Shown here in pieces: positions 32,858-44,033 of a stretch of DNA of 64,000 bases (the stretch's first letter is position 1; each line of letters opens with the position of its first letter). The notes beneath the pieces are model-generated. The model made no database searches. It was not told the origin of the DNA and worked only from the letters and a program-made list of their open reading frames with translations. The position numbers and the translations under genes are program-made. This stretch comes from Pelobates cultripes. Its lineage: Eukaryota; Chordata; Amphibia; Anura; Pelobatidae. Where the stretch lies: positions 74,289,834 to 74,353,833 of the forward strand of contig OW240912.1 of the NCBI GenBank assembly GCA_933207985.1. The letters run 5' to 3'.

Positions 32858-35049
32858 ATTTATTATGTGTCTTGTGTTTTCTTATGCTGCTACACTTTGC
32901 CTGGGCCCAACAAGTGGCCATAACCAAAGATAATCATGTTTACACTTTCTGGTACAATTCTTCTAACACAGATGTAGCTACGTACACTTTTGATTACTGT
33001 GACATAGTTGCTTGCACATTTCCACAAACACAATATGCAGCCATATACAAAGACATACCTAACAAGAAGGATCCATACATTTGTGTGACTGGAGGAGTTT
33101 GGGGGCACCATTGTAGTTCATGGAAAGCTGCCGGGTGGAACACTGGTAGACCATGGGGCTACAGACCCCAGATTGCACTGGACAGACTTGACAAAGACGG
33201 GAAACCCCTACTTTCTAGAATGACCCTGAGTAAGCCCATAGGGTCAACTCCCATTAAACTTACCTTGAACATAGAGCACCCCAGCCCAAAGGATGCAGGG
33301 GAATATGTAATGGGAATGTACTGGAAGGGAGGTGGCTCACATAACACACTGGGGACATTTTACCTATAAGACATGCTCACCTCACCAGATTGGGTAGGGA
33401 CCACACACATGATCATTAACCCGTTAAAACCACATATTAAGACCCTACATGACATGGTAGCTATAGCCAACCCCACCTTTGAAGACACTATGGCAGTGGA
33501 GACTGGGTTTTCAGACACTAATTTGTGGCTAGAATGGATGAGGTATAATGCCAACTCACATAATAAGACTAACTGCTATGTATGTGGAGGAGCCAGGCCC
33601 CATCTGGGCACAGTACCCCTAAGTTTACCTCCTGAAATAGAACTATGTGTCTTAAGCCTCTATGCACAGTCCACCACAAATTCCTCAACATGTGAATCAT
33701 GGAAGAGAGTTTACCCAATCACTCATGGACATGTCAAGCCGCCTGATGGAGTCACGGTCTATCCAGGTAATTACACATGCTATTCAATACCTAAGAACAC
33801 TGGTGTATATCTGGGCAAATTCCCATCAGGATACTGCTCAACTTACCATGGTCCACCTGTATCACTGTTAATGAATCACACAAAGACAATCGGTGATATC
33901 TATTGGTTATGTGGTGACAAACAATTGAGGTCCCAACTAGCTGGGCAATGGTGGGGGGAGTGTGCCCTAACCAAAGTTATAATGCCTATCCACATTATTC
34001 CAGATGGTAGTCACAACACATTAAACCTTACACATGTACATTCTAGAACCAAACGAGAGGCTCCCATCCGAGGGAGCTTCGACCCCCATGTGTATATTGA
34101 TGCCATAGGTGTGCCAAGGGGGGTGCCTAACGAATTCAAGGCAAGGGATGAAGTGGCAGCAGGATTTGAATCCTTAATTCCAATGATAACTGCTAATAAG
34201 AATGTCAATTGGATCAATTACATCTATTATAATCAGCAGCGCTTTGTTAATTACACAAGGGATGCCCTACAGGGCCTGGCGGAGCAATTACAAGCCACTA
34301 CCCAAATGACATTTCAGAACAGAATGGCCCTAGATATGATTTTAGCTGAGAAAGGGGGTGTATGTAAAATCCTCCCTGAGACTATGACATGCTGCACATA
34401 CATTCCAGACAACACTGGGCCCAATGGTAAGGTGACTATGGCCATAGAGAAGTTAGATAGTCTTTCTGACGAGCTAAAGAAGAATTCAGGAGTCACTGAC
34501 ACTTGGGACAGATGGTTTGGGTGGATGAATGGTTGGCAAAGGACCCTCTTCCAGGTAGGAACAGCTGTTCTTATAATGATTATCATCTTCTTATTCTTAA
34601 CCAGTGGCGTACATACCAGGGTCGCAGGGGTCGCGGTTGCGACCGGGCCCGGCCGCCCCTGCGACCCGGTATGTAGCCACAGGGCCAGCCTCTTCACCTG
34701 GGGGGGCCCAGGAGCCGGCCACCCTAGGGCCCCCCGAGGCTAGCCCTGCCGGGCGGGCAGCCGGTCGGGCAGGCAGGCGGGCGCGCGAGGGAGCACTCAG
34801 TGCTTCCTCTTCAGCTCCCTCGCGCACCGCACTGATACCGGAGCCGGGAGATGACGTCATCTTCCGGCGCCGGCATCCTTAGCGGCGCGCGAGGGAGCTG
34901 AAGAGGAAGCACACAGTGTAAAGTGCTCCCTCGCGCGCCGGCCGCCCGCCCAGTGACCAGGAGCCCAGCAGCACCACTGGACCCCAGGGAATCCCCCCAG
35001 CACTCCAAAAGGTAAGGAGGATGGGGGGATTAAATTTGAAAAAACAAAT

Positions 35050-35850
35050 GTGTGTTAGTGTGTGTTTGTATTAGTGTATGTGTGTGTGTTAGTGTGTGTT
35101 TGTATTAGTGTATGTGTGTGTGTTAGTGTGTGTTTGTATTAGTGTATGTGTGTGTGTTAGTGTGTGTTTGTATTAGTGTATGTGTGTGTGTTAGTGTGTG
35201 TTTGTGTGTGTATTAGTGTGTGTTAGTGTGTGTTTGTGTGTGTATTAGTGTTAGTGTGTGTATTAGTGTTAGTGTGTGTATTAGTGTGTGTTAGTGTGTG
35301 TATTAGTGTGTGTGTGTTAGTGTGTATTAGTGTGTGTATTAGTGTATGTGTGTGTGTTAGTGTGTGTATTAGTGTATGTGTGTGTGTTAGTGTGTGTATT
35401 AGTGTATGTGTGTGTGTATTAGTGTATGTGTGTATTAGTGTGTGTATTAGTGTGTGTGTGTGTGTTAATGTATGTGTGTTAGAGTGTGTGTGTGTGTTAG
35501 TGTATGTGTGTGTGTTAGAGTGTGTGTATTAGTGTATGTGTGTGTTAGTGTGTGTATTAGTGTATGTGTGTGTTAGTGTATGTGTGTGTTAGAGTGTGTG
35601 TTAGTGTGTGTGTCAGTGAATGTGTCTGTTATTGGGTGTGTGTGCTAGTGAGTGTGTTACTGTGTGTGTCTGTTACTGAGTGTGTTTGATGTCTGTTAGT
35701 GAGTGTGTGTTTGTCAGTGAAAGTGTATGTTTTGTAAGTGAGTGTGTATGTATGTCTGTCGCTGAGTGTGTCTCTGTCAGTAAATGTGTGTGTCTGTTAG
35801 CTAGTGTGTATGCTTCTGTTCGTGAGAGTGTGTGTGTGTGTGTGTCTTCA
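35050..35850. repeat. TG-rich array (TGTGTGTTAGTGTG type)
   Basis: Variable units such as GTGTGTGTTAGTGTGTGTTTGTATTAGTGTA, several perfect at the left end and degenerating to the right. Open frames across it are artefacts. Confidence 0.92.
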
Positions 35851-35854
35851 GCAT

Positions 35855-36200
35855 TTACCTTTCTCCAGCGTCGGACTCCCCAGTGTCCGCCTCTCAGCTC
35901 CGAAATGCACATGCGCGGCAAGAGGCGCTCGCGCATTTAAACCGCCCATAGGAAAGCATTACTCAATGCTTTCCTATGGACGTTCAGTGTCTTCTCACTG
36001 TGATTTTCACAGTGAGAATCGCGGAAGCTCCTCTAGCAGCTGTCAATGAGACAGCCACCAGAGGCTGGATTAACCTCAGTGAAACATAGCCGTTTCTCTG
36101 AAACGGCTATGTTTTCAGCTGCAGGGTTAAAACTAGAGGGACCTGGCACCCAGACCACTTCATTGAGCTGATGTGATCTGGATGTCTGTAGTGGTCCTTT
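35855..36200 (-). repeat. T2-type MITE fragment inside the hAT element
   Basis: Shares the serial hairpins of 25215-25693 in reverse order (AGGAAAGCATT..AATGCTTTCCT, CTCACTGTGA..TCACAGTGAG, ACATAGCCGTTTC..GAAACGGCTATGT). It ends TAGTGGTCCTTTGA, where a full element would have TTAA. The left end is missing. Confidence 0.75.
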
Positions 36201-36725
36201 GAGTGTGTGTGCATACCGCGGTCGCGGGGTTGCAGCCCTGCGACCAGGTGCCCGCCACCATGTGTTGCGACCCCGACCCGCGCCGAGTAAGCGCGGGGGG
36301 GTGGGTGGGGTTCCCAGGGTTAAATTTTTGCACCGGGGCCCCATGGGTCATGTGTACGCCACTGTTCTTAACCTGTTGTGTGCTCCCTTGCATACAGAAG
36401 TACTTACAGAAAGCAGTAGGGAAGACTATAGATGACGTTACCCCTACTTTCCTACATCAAGACATCACAGACCTCGAAGATGACACCCCACATACACCCC
36501 TTCAATCACATCAGTTTAAACAGACAACTGCATTTCTGTACAGTGTAGGGAAAGCGTCTGTCTTTTCGGGCAAGTCTCACGTGCGGAGATGTGGTGGACT
36601 AGCTACTGCGGGTTACCCACGGATTGAAGAGTTCGATGCTTGTGAAGACAGATGAGCTGCAGGCAGCTAGGGATACACTAGGGACAGTAGCAAGTTGTCA
36701 TAGTAAATAGCCATTTTGGGGGGAG

Positions 36726-37224
36726 TGTTGTGGAAATAAGGTCTGCACATATTTCCTAGTTAATGAAAATGTCTATTTACTCATTTCACTATATATAATA
36801 TAAGCTATGCACACATGTTTTAACCAAGATGGCAGCTAGAAGCTTCTAACCCCTCCTTTCCTCCCCCTCCCTTTAACACCGACTAATTACCTCGTGCAAC
36901 AAGATGGCGCCAGGAAACCGTGGGAGACCCTCATGGCCCTGGTGACATCACCCCCAGTAGGCAGGGCATTAGAATGACCACTTAACACCTAACCAATAAT
37001 TGATGTATTATTCCATGTTATCTCTGACAATGCTTATGATGTAACTTTGCTTTAAAAGGGACCTGCCGTCCCCTCTGAATAAACATTCCTCAAGTTATTC
37101 AACAACCTGGAACCTGTGTCTGGTGTGAATTACTTCAGGGAGCGTGCACGCATTGTTTCATTGATTTGGCCAGGGGCAGATACACAAAGAAATAATCAAT
37201 ACCTCGATTGATTTTTCCATTTCA
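36726..37224 (+). repeat. Family A copy 2 3' LTR
   Basis: 499 bp, TGTTGTGG to CCATTTCA, followed by GTAT. It contains AATAAA at about 37077. Relative to copy 1 it has a 4-bp insertion (ATTA) near 36884. It is closer to the copy 1 5' LTR than to the copy 1 3' LTR. Confidence 0.95.
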
Positions 37225-37233
37225 GTATGTCAC

Positions 37234-37530
37234 TTAAAGGACCACTATAGTGCCAGGAAAACAGTGCCGGGCTCTAGGTGGAGGAAGGGGTTAAACTTAC
37301 CTCTTTCTCCAGCACCGGGCGGGGAGCTCTCCTCCTCCTCTCCGCCTCCTCTCCTCTTCTTTGGCTGAATGCGCATGCACGGCAGGAGCCGCGCACTCAT
37401 TCAGCCAGTCCATAGGAAAGCATTCACAATGCTTTCCTATGGTCACAAGCGTCTTCTCATTGTGAAAATCACAGTGAGAAGCGCAGAAGCCCTCTAGCGG
37501 CTGTCAATGAGACAACCACTAGAGCTCCCC
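37234..37530 (-). repeat. Truncated T2-type MITE
   Basis: Starts TTAAAGGACCACTATAGTGCCAGGAAAAC at 37234 and carries AGGAAAGCATT..AATGCTTTCCT and the CACTGTGAAAATCACAGTG hairpin. It breaks off near 37530 before the other end. Confidence 0.75.
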
Positions 37531-38343
37531 ACACATAATTATACCCCACAATCACCCCCCTCCCCCACACACACAGACGCCGCCAACACACAGTCACACC
37601 TACACACACACAATCCTGCAAAACAGTTGCCTGCTCACTATCCAAAATCCCTAGGCATATCTATATAACAGGAAATTAAGCCCTGCACTCAAACTCACAC
37701 TATTTAGGACAGCAGCAATGGCTATAATATTCATCAGCCCAAATATATAAAACTGGAGAAGTGTACCGATAAGGACTGGGATAGATGAAATGTACTCAAT
37801 AGTGGTTGTCAGAAATCCACAGGATGGTTGCCAGATGTGGAATTAGATAAAAACGAAAAATATATCAAATAAACACATTTTATTAAATCTAATGAAAATA
37901 GCAAGTAGTGAATAGGTGCTTTAGTACAAAACAGTGAGGAAAATAAGTATAGAACTAATAAATGATTAAAATATCTCTATTGCCATAGTGAATATTAGTG
38001 TGGGATACCACTAGTCTATGTGACTCTGATAGGTTAATTCTAGCGGTATAAGGAAACAGTGGCAATGGATGATAGAGATACACTGGTGCAGGAATAGTCA
38101 CTGTATCACCTGCATGAGATGTAAATCAAAATGAATTCATTCTCACATAAATCCTAGAATGGATCTAGAGATATAAGTAATCTATTGTATAGATCAGAGA
38201 AATTAGTTCTCACATAAATCCTAGGATGGATCTAGAGAATCTGTATAGCTAAGCTTGACTGCTAAGACATAGAGTTGGTATCAATATACTGGTATGTGAA
38301 ATAGGTATGGTAGATACTAATTTGATGATAAACAAAATAGTAT
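37531..38343. other. Unassigned spacer
   Basis: A CA-rich start, then AT-rich DNA. One phrase, TCTCACATAAATCCTAGA followed by ATGGATCTAGAGA, occurs twice (about 38130-38175 and 38205-38240). No gene is seen. Confidence 0.45.
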
Positions 38344-39296
38344 ACTGCAGGCAGTGGCGTACACACCAGGGTCGCGGCTGCGACCGGGCCCGGCCGCCCC
38401 TGCGACCCGGTGGGCCAGCCTCTTCCCCTGGGGGGCCCAGGAGCCGACCACCCCAGGGCCCCCCCCCCCGAGGCTGGCCATGCTGACACCAGGAAGGCGG
38501 GTGGCCGGGCGGGCAGCCGGTCGGGCAGGCAGGCAGGCAGGCGGGCGCGCGAGGGAGCACTCAGCGCTTCCTCTTCAGCTCCCTCGCGCACCGCACTGAT
38601 ACCGGAGCCGGGAGATGACGTCATCTTCCGGCGCCGGCATCCCTACGCGGCGCGCGAGGGAGCTGAAGAGGAAGCACACAGTGTAAAGTGCTCCCTCGCG
38701 CGCCGGCCGCCCGCCCAGTGACCAGGAGCCCAGCAGCACCACTGGACCCCTTGCGCTCCAAAAGGTAAGGAGGCTGGGGGGATTAAATTTGAAAAAACAA
38801 ATGTGTGTTAGTGTGTGTTTGTATTAGTGTGTGTGTGTGTGTTAGTGTGTGTTTGTATTAGTGTATGTGTGTGTGTTAGTGTGTGTTTGTATTAGTGTAT
38901 GTGTGTGTGTTTGTGTGTGTATTAGTGTGTGTATTAGTGTTAGTGTGCGCACCGCACTGATACCGGAGCCGGAAGATGACGTCATCTTCCGGCGCCGGCA
39001 TTCCTATGCGGCGCGCAAGGGAGCTGAAGAGGAAGCACTGAGTGCTCCCTCGCGAGCCCGACCGGCCACCCGCCCAGGAGCCCAGCAGCACCACTGGACC
39101 CCAGGGAATCCCCCCAGCACTCCAAAAGGTAAGGAGGCTGGGGGGATTACATTTTAAAAAACAAAAAAACACGTGTTAGTGTTAGAGTGAGAGTGAGTGT
39201 TAGTGTGTGTGAGTTTTAGTATGTGTGTCTGCTAGTGAGTGTTAGTGTGTGTGAGTGTTAGTATGTGTGAGTGTTAGTATGTGTGTCTGCTAGTAT

Positions 39297-40965
39297 CAGG
39301 GCCGTCTTTAACGCGGGGCAAACAGGGCAGCTGCCCCGGGCCCTGTCCCTGCTGGGGGGGCCCGAGGTAACTACCCTGTTTGCCCTCTGCCCGCAAACTA
39401 TGGGGGCCCATCGGGTGGCCCATGCACTTAGGGCCACCCGGTGGGCCTGTGTCAGTAGGGGCCCGGTCGGGCGCTGTGGCGCTTTAACAGCGCGACCGGG
39501 CCCTTGCTTTTCGGCAGCACTGGGAGGAAGTGACAGCCGCGCGTCACTTCCTCCTACAGTAACAGGAGCCGCGCGGGAGGAAGGCAGACCAGCTGTTCCG
39601 GTGGGGGCCAGGCCGGGAGCTTAACTCCCAGCCAGCCCACTGGACCCCAGGGAAGCCACCCTCCAGGAAAAGGTAAGAAACTGGAGGGTGGTTATCAAAG
39701 TCTGTCAGTGTATCTGTATGTCTGGATGTGTGTTTGTCTGTCAGTGTCTGTGTGGTTCAGTATGTCTGTATGTGAGTCTGTCAGTGTCTGTGGTTCAGTG
39801 TGTATGTGTGTTTCAGAATGGCTGTCTGTGTATGTCAAAATGTCTGGATGTGTGTTTGTCTGTCAGTGTCTGTGTGGTTCAGTATGGCTGTATGTGTGTA
39901 TGTCTGTCAGTGTGTCAGTATGTCTGTGTGTGAGTCTGTCAGTGTCTGTGGTTCAGTGTGTATGTGTGTTTCAGTATGGCTGTCTGTGTATGTCAAAATG
40001 TCTGGATGTGTGTTTGTCTGTCTGTATCTGTGTGTATGTGTGTTTCAGCATGTCTGTCTGTCTGTATGTGTGTATGTGTGTTTCAGCATGTCTGTCTGTA
40101 TGTGTGTATGTGTGTTTCAGCATATCTGTCTGTATGTGTGTATGTGTGTTTCAGCATGTCTGTCTGTCTGTCTGCCAGAATGTCTGTCTGTGTGCCAGTA
40201 TGTCTGTGTCTGTGAGTCTGTCAGTGTCTGTGTGTTTCAGTATGGCTGTCTGTGAGTTTCAAAATGTCTGTATGTGTGTATATCTGTCAGTGTCTGTGTC
40301 TGTGTGCCAGAATGTGTGTATGTCTGTCAGTATGTCTATGTGTGAGTCTGTCAGTGTGGTTCTGTATGTCTGTGTTTGTCAATATGTCTGTCAATGTCTG
40401 TGTGTATGTGTGTTTCAGTATGTCTGTCTGTCTGTGTGTATATGTGCCAATATGTCTGTCAGTGTATCTGTATGTCTGTGTGTGTGAGAGTCCATCAGTG
40501 TCTGTGTGGTTCAGTATGTCTTTGTGTATGTGTGTTTCAGTATGGTTTTCTGTGTGTGAGTCTGTGTCAGTACGTCTGTCAGAATGTGTCTCTGTATCTG
40601 TATGTTGTCCATTTGTATTTGTGTGTGTATCTGTATGTGTCAGTGTTTGTATCTGTATATCTGCATGTGTGTCAGGTTGTGTATCTGTGTGTCTGTCAGT
40701 GTGTGTGTCGGTGTATCTATAAGTAGTCAGTGTGTGTACCTTTGTATCTGCATGTATGTCAGTGTTTGTATCTGTGTGTGTGTCTATGTGTGTGTCAGTG
40801 TATCTATATGTAGTCTGTGTGTATCTGTATGTTCTTGTGTGTATCTATATGTGGTCAGTGTGTATCTGCATGTGTGTCAGGTAGTGTATTTGTGTGTATG
40901 TAGACGTAGTCAGGGAGCCCAAGTAAATGCTCGCCCAGGTCCAATCTAAATTAAAGAAGGCCCTG
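39297..40965. mobile_element. Second hAT element nested inside the first
   Basis: Ends CAGGGCCGTCTTTAA / TTAAAGAAGGCCCTG, with the 8-bp duplication GCTAGTAT (39289-39296 and 40966-40973). The left third is GC-rich. The rest is a TGTC/TGTG array (39700-40900). It has no transposase. The long Val/Cys/Ser-rich frames here are repeat translation. Confidence 0.92.
39700..40900. repeat. TGTCTG/TGTGTG-rich array
   Basis: Irregular units such as TCTGTCAGTGTCTGTGTGGT and TATGTGTGTTTCAGTATGTC. Higher-order repeats of about 100-150 bp are visible between 39710 and 40150. Confidence 0.9.
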
Positions 40966-41219
40966 GCTAGTATGTGTGAGTGTTAGTGTGTGAGTGTTAG
41001 TGTGTGTGTCTGCTAGTGAGTGTTAGTGTGTGTGAGTGTTAGTGTGTGTGTCTGCTAGTGAGTGTCAGTGAGTCTGTTTGATTTCTGTTAGTGAGTGTGT
41101 GTTTGTCAATGAGAGTGTATGTTTTGTGAGTGTGTATGTATGTCTGTCGCTGAGTGTGTCTCTGTCAGTAAATGTGTGTGTCTGTTAGCTAGTGTGTATG
41201 CGTTTGTGTGTGTGTGTGT

Positions 41220-41541
41220 GTCTTCAGAACTTACCTTTCTCCAGCGCCGGACTCCCTTGGCGCTGGGGATCCCTCAGCCTCTCAGCTCCGAATGCGACCG
41301 CGCACGCATTCAAACCGCCCATAGGAAAGCATTACTCAATGCTTTCCTATGGACATTCAGTGTGCTCCTCTAGCAGCTGTCAGTGAGACAGCCACTAGAG
41401 GCTGGATTAACCCTCAGTGAAACATAGCAGTTTCTCTGAAACTGCTATGTTTTCAGCTGCAGGGTTAAAACTAGAGGGACCTGACACCCAGACAACTTCA
41501 TTGAGCTAAAGTGATCTGGGTGTCTGTAGTGGTCCTTTAAG
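41220..41541 (-). repeat. T2-type MITE fragment inside the hAT element
   Basis: Corresponds to 35855-36200. It ends TGTAGTGGTCCTTTAA, retaining the TTAA. The hairpins around GAAAGCATT and AAACATAGCAG are present, while the CACTGTGA hairpin is shortened. Confidence 0.75.
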
Positions 41542-41696
41542 TGTGTGTGCATCTGCATGCACTGGCGTACATACCGCGGTCGCAGCCAGCTGCCCACCGC
41601 CATGTGTTGCGGCCCGCGCGCTGGGGGGGGGGGGAGCCCACGGATCAATTTTCGCACCGGGGCCCCATGGCTCATGTGTACGCCACTGACTGCAGG

Positions 41697-42370
41697 GCCA
41701 GTTAGTTACGGTATAAGTCTGCACATGTCTGTGCTCAACTTCGTCAGAATAGAATCTTACTTAGCTCCTATATATCTCTGATAATCAGGGAAATGGTCAA
41801 ATCATTAGAACCAACATAAGTAAACTTAGCAGGGAAGCATAGCGTAGCCCATATTACACAGATACTAACACCCCCTCCCGAGACACAGGATAGGGTAGTA
41901 GTGTCTTTGTGAGGTGGGTGAATAGCCTGGCTAGATAGCTAAGTGGCTATTGATCTAGAGTGATCGTGCTCTCTCCGGGTAAGAAGTACTCTGAGTAACA
42001 AATAGACAGAGCACAGCTTCCAGACGGTGCAAAGAAAATCTCCCACCAATCGCTACCTCGTGTTAAGCTGCTTCCCTCCCATGCCTTCGAGGGCACCTGT
42101 CACTAGAACCCGCTAAGCTATAGTAACCTAATAGCTGATATTTAGGAAGTGAACAAAAAGAACGAAAAAATAAATAAATATTATAAATAATTAAAAACAA
42201 CAGCGTGGTAGCAAGTCAGTCTGCTAGTTCGAGGTCTCAAGAACAGCACAACTAAGACCCCTTGGACGAGCCTATTGTTTTTATTATTTATTAATATATA
42301 TTTTTCATTTTTAGAAATTTTGACTTGGAGTGCTTTGGTAAAATACTGAAATATTAAGGGTGCCTTGACC
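41697..42370. other. Unassigned spacer
   Basis: No gene seen. The phrase AAAAGTTTGGAACCACTGG (about 42373) resembles the end of an old hAT-type repeat. Confidence 0.4.
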
Positions 42371-42384
42371 CTAAAAAGTTTGGA

Positions 42385-42840
42385 ACCACTGGTATAGATC
42401 ATTCCCCTGTAGTCCCTGTGCTCAATTCTATGCCATTTAGGAGTTAAATCACTTTTGTTTCTGTTTATGCAGCCCTAGCCACACCTCTCATGTGACTGAC
42501 ACAACCTGCATTAAAAAATGGTTTCATATCTTACTTTAGATGTTTTTTTATCTCCTGCTCTATTAATTGAACTTTAACCACACACAAGATGGTCCTGCAG
42601 GCTCTATCAGGCTATTAACATAGCAGGTGATAAGCAATTATAAATTAAACAGAATGTGCAATAAAGAAAGTTTAAATATTAGATCTCTTTTTACAGGAAA
42701 CATGACGGGACACTGTGTAGGTCGCAGCCAGGGTGTGACTAGGGCTGCATAAACAGAAACAAAAAGGATTTAACTCATAAATGGCAGAGAATTGAGCAGT
42801 AAAACTTCTGGCCGCATGATCTATGCAGTGCTTTGTTTTG
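42385..42840. repeat. Fragment of the T2-like long-TIR element (as at 56254)
   Basis: Both arms resemble 56310-56760: ATTTAGGAGTTAAATCACTTTTGTTTCTG on the left and CAGAAACAAAAAGGATTTAACTCATAAATGGCAG on the right, forming a long inverted repeat. The TTAA termini are not preserved. Confidence 0.65.
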
Positions 42841-44019
42841 TTCCCTTCAATAAAATATCCATAAAATATGCATGGCTCTTCCCTTTACTAATTCTTGTCT
42901 TCTGTTTGCAGAGAGATGCTATTAAACATTCCCTCAGCACTGTAGATAGCAGGGCTCGAGTCCTGCAGGAACGCGTGGGAACGGCGTTCCTGCACTTTTT
43001 CCACAGCAGGAACACTGTTCCTGTTAGTAGTCCTGCAGGACCTGCCCTTAGCAGACCACCCGGATGCAAAAAGAGCTGCACATGGAGCTAGGAAGCCGCC
43101 AGCCGACACAGCATTCAGTGCGGTACTGGCTTAGGCCGGTGGGCCATGCGAACAGTCCTGGGGGGTGGGCACTGTATATGTCATGGCATGGGATGCCATG
43201 GCGAAAGACAAGGAGAGGGAAGGGGAGGGATTGGGAGACAGGACACTGACGTGGAGACAGGATACTGGCTGGGAGAGAGATTAGGCGGACAGCAGTTAAC
43301 AGTCTTCCAGTGACATCCGGTGATTGTGAAAGGGGATTCAGTACAATGAATTTGGTGATGTCACCCACATGACTGTACACAGGAATTGTTCCACTGGGGG
43401 GGCATAATTGTAATGACATCCATGCTTGGCCCCTTTTTGACAGTGAAATGAAGGGGAGGGGCATAGTCATCATCACATAAAGCCAGGGTGAATAGCGTTT
43501 TCACAGCTATGGTGTCAAGAATACATGTTTGTATTCCTGACACTACAGTGTTCCTTTAGGCAAATTAAAGGAAAATTCATAACATAATATAGCCCCATAA
43601 CAACTTCATCTAAATGAAAATGCTATGATGACAGCAGGCTCCTGGGTGTTCTCTTTCCTTTAAGGGGTTAAACTGCTCTCAAATGGTTTAACCCCAAAGG
43701 CTTCCTCCAGCTCCAGATCTTTTTGAAACAGTGTGTCAGGAAGTGCAGATTGACGTCAGGCATGGGTGCCGCTGATTGACTAGAGTGGTCAGCTGACGCT
43801 CTAAGCCAATCGCTAGTTCACAGTTTATAAAAATGTTTTACTTTTTTGGGGGGAGCTACTGATTGGCTAAGAGTGCCAGCTGACCAGAGCGGTCAGCCAA
43901 TCAGCAACACATGCCTACCCAGCGGCACTCAATGCTTCCTGACACTCAGTAAATAAAAGTGAACACATTTGTTACCTGGGGAGATGAGAAGGTCCAAAGT
44001 TTCCCTGCCAGGCCCAGGT
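42841..44019. other. Spacer with old repeat pieces
   Basis: GC-rich stretch 42950-43090 with the inverted pair CTGCAGGAACGC / GCGTTCCTGCA. T2-like end TGACACTACAGTGTTCCTTTAG at about 43540. Inverted stretch GGGGTTAAACTGC..GGTTTAACCCC at 43665-43705. No gene is recognised. Confidence 0.4.
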
Positions 44020-44033
44020 ACCAAAGCCTTTTA

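Larger units (their letters stand above)
34602..36364. mobile_element. Non-autonomous hAT element in env, with TG array
   Basis: Ends CAGTGGCGTACAT / TGTGTACGCCACTG, with the 8-bp duplication TTCTTAAC (34594-34601 and 36365-36372): classic hAT. Inside are a GC-rich module with the palindrome GATGACGTCATC (about 34850), a TG/TTAG array (35050-35850) and a T2-MITE piece (35855-36200). There is no transposase ORF. It is the same family as 38352-41688. Confidence 0.93.
32854..36655 (+). pseudogene. env: Family A copy 2 env, stop and hAT insertion
   Basis: Same start, signal peptide, CYVC, RTKR cleavage site and C-X8-CC as copy 1. A TAA at 33367-33369 interrupts SU. The position where copy 1 has its own stop is open here. 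Within the membrane-span codons a hAT element is inserted (34602-36364), with TTCTTAAC duplicated. The remaining TM tail is at 36365-36540. Four bases lost at the normal stop let the frame run on to 36655. The ORF crossing into the hAT DNA (to 34743) is chance readthrough. Confidence 0.9.
27447..37224 (+). mobile_element. Endogenous retrovirus, family A, copy 2 (5' part in the gap)
   Basis: It is collinear with copy 1 from gag position about 4292 onward, at roughly 97-98% identity by eye, through gag, pol, env and the 3' LTR (36726-37224). A hAT element interrupts env. Breaks seen here: a 16-nt deletion and a 46-codon in-frame deletion in gag, a TGA in RT, a TAG and a one-base deletion in integrase, a TAA in SU, the hAT insertion in TM and loss of the env stop. 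It has extra Pol codons that copy 1 lacks near 30627 and 30944. Breaks lie at different places from copy 1, so the two decayed independently. Confidence 0.94.
38352..41688. mobile_element. Non-autonomous hAT element with nested hAT
   Basis: Ends CAGTGGCGTACACAC / GTGTACGCCACTG, with the 8-bp duplication ACTGCAGG (38344-38351 and 41689-41696). Same family as 34602-36364. The GC-rich module with GATGACGTCATC appears twice (about 38590-38790 and 38945-39160), an internal duplication. TG arrays lie at 38800-38945, 39170-39290 and 40975-41215, and a T2-MITE piece at about 41220-41541. It is split by another hAT at 39297-40965. Confidence 0.92.

Noticed and set aside
33373..34743. Env ORF of copy 2 with a novel Arg/Gly/Pro-rich C-terminus
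   Set aside because: The last ~47 codons are hAT element DNA entered at 34602, so this is chance readthrough, not a designed fusion.
1..37224. Copies 1 and 2 of family A as a segmental duplication of one insertion
   Set aside because: Their right flanks differ completely (CAAACACC against GTATGTCA), so they look like separate insertions. The left flanks cannot be compared because of the window edge and the gap.
39708..40722. Long Val/Cys/Ser-rich open frames on the plus strand
   Set aside because: They are translations of a TGTCTG/TGTGTG array in all frames, with no start context or non-repetitive content. The same holds for 35230-35532, 52339-52644 and 60192-60626.
34602..41688. Hidden hAT transposase gene in the large hAT elements
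   Set aside because: I found no frame with RW-D/E or dimerisation-type content. The interiors are GC modules, TG arrays and MITE pieces.
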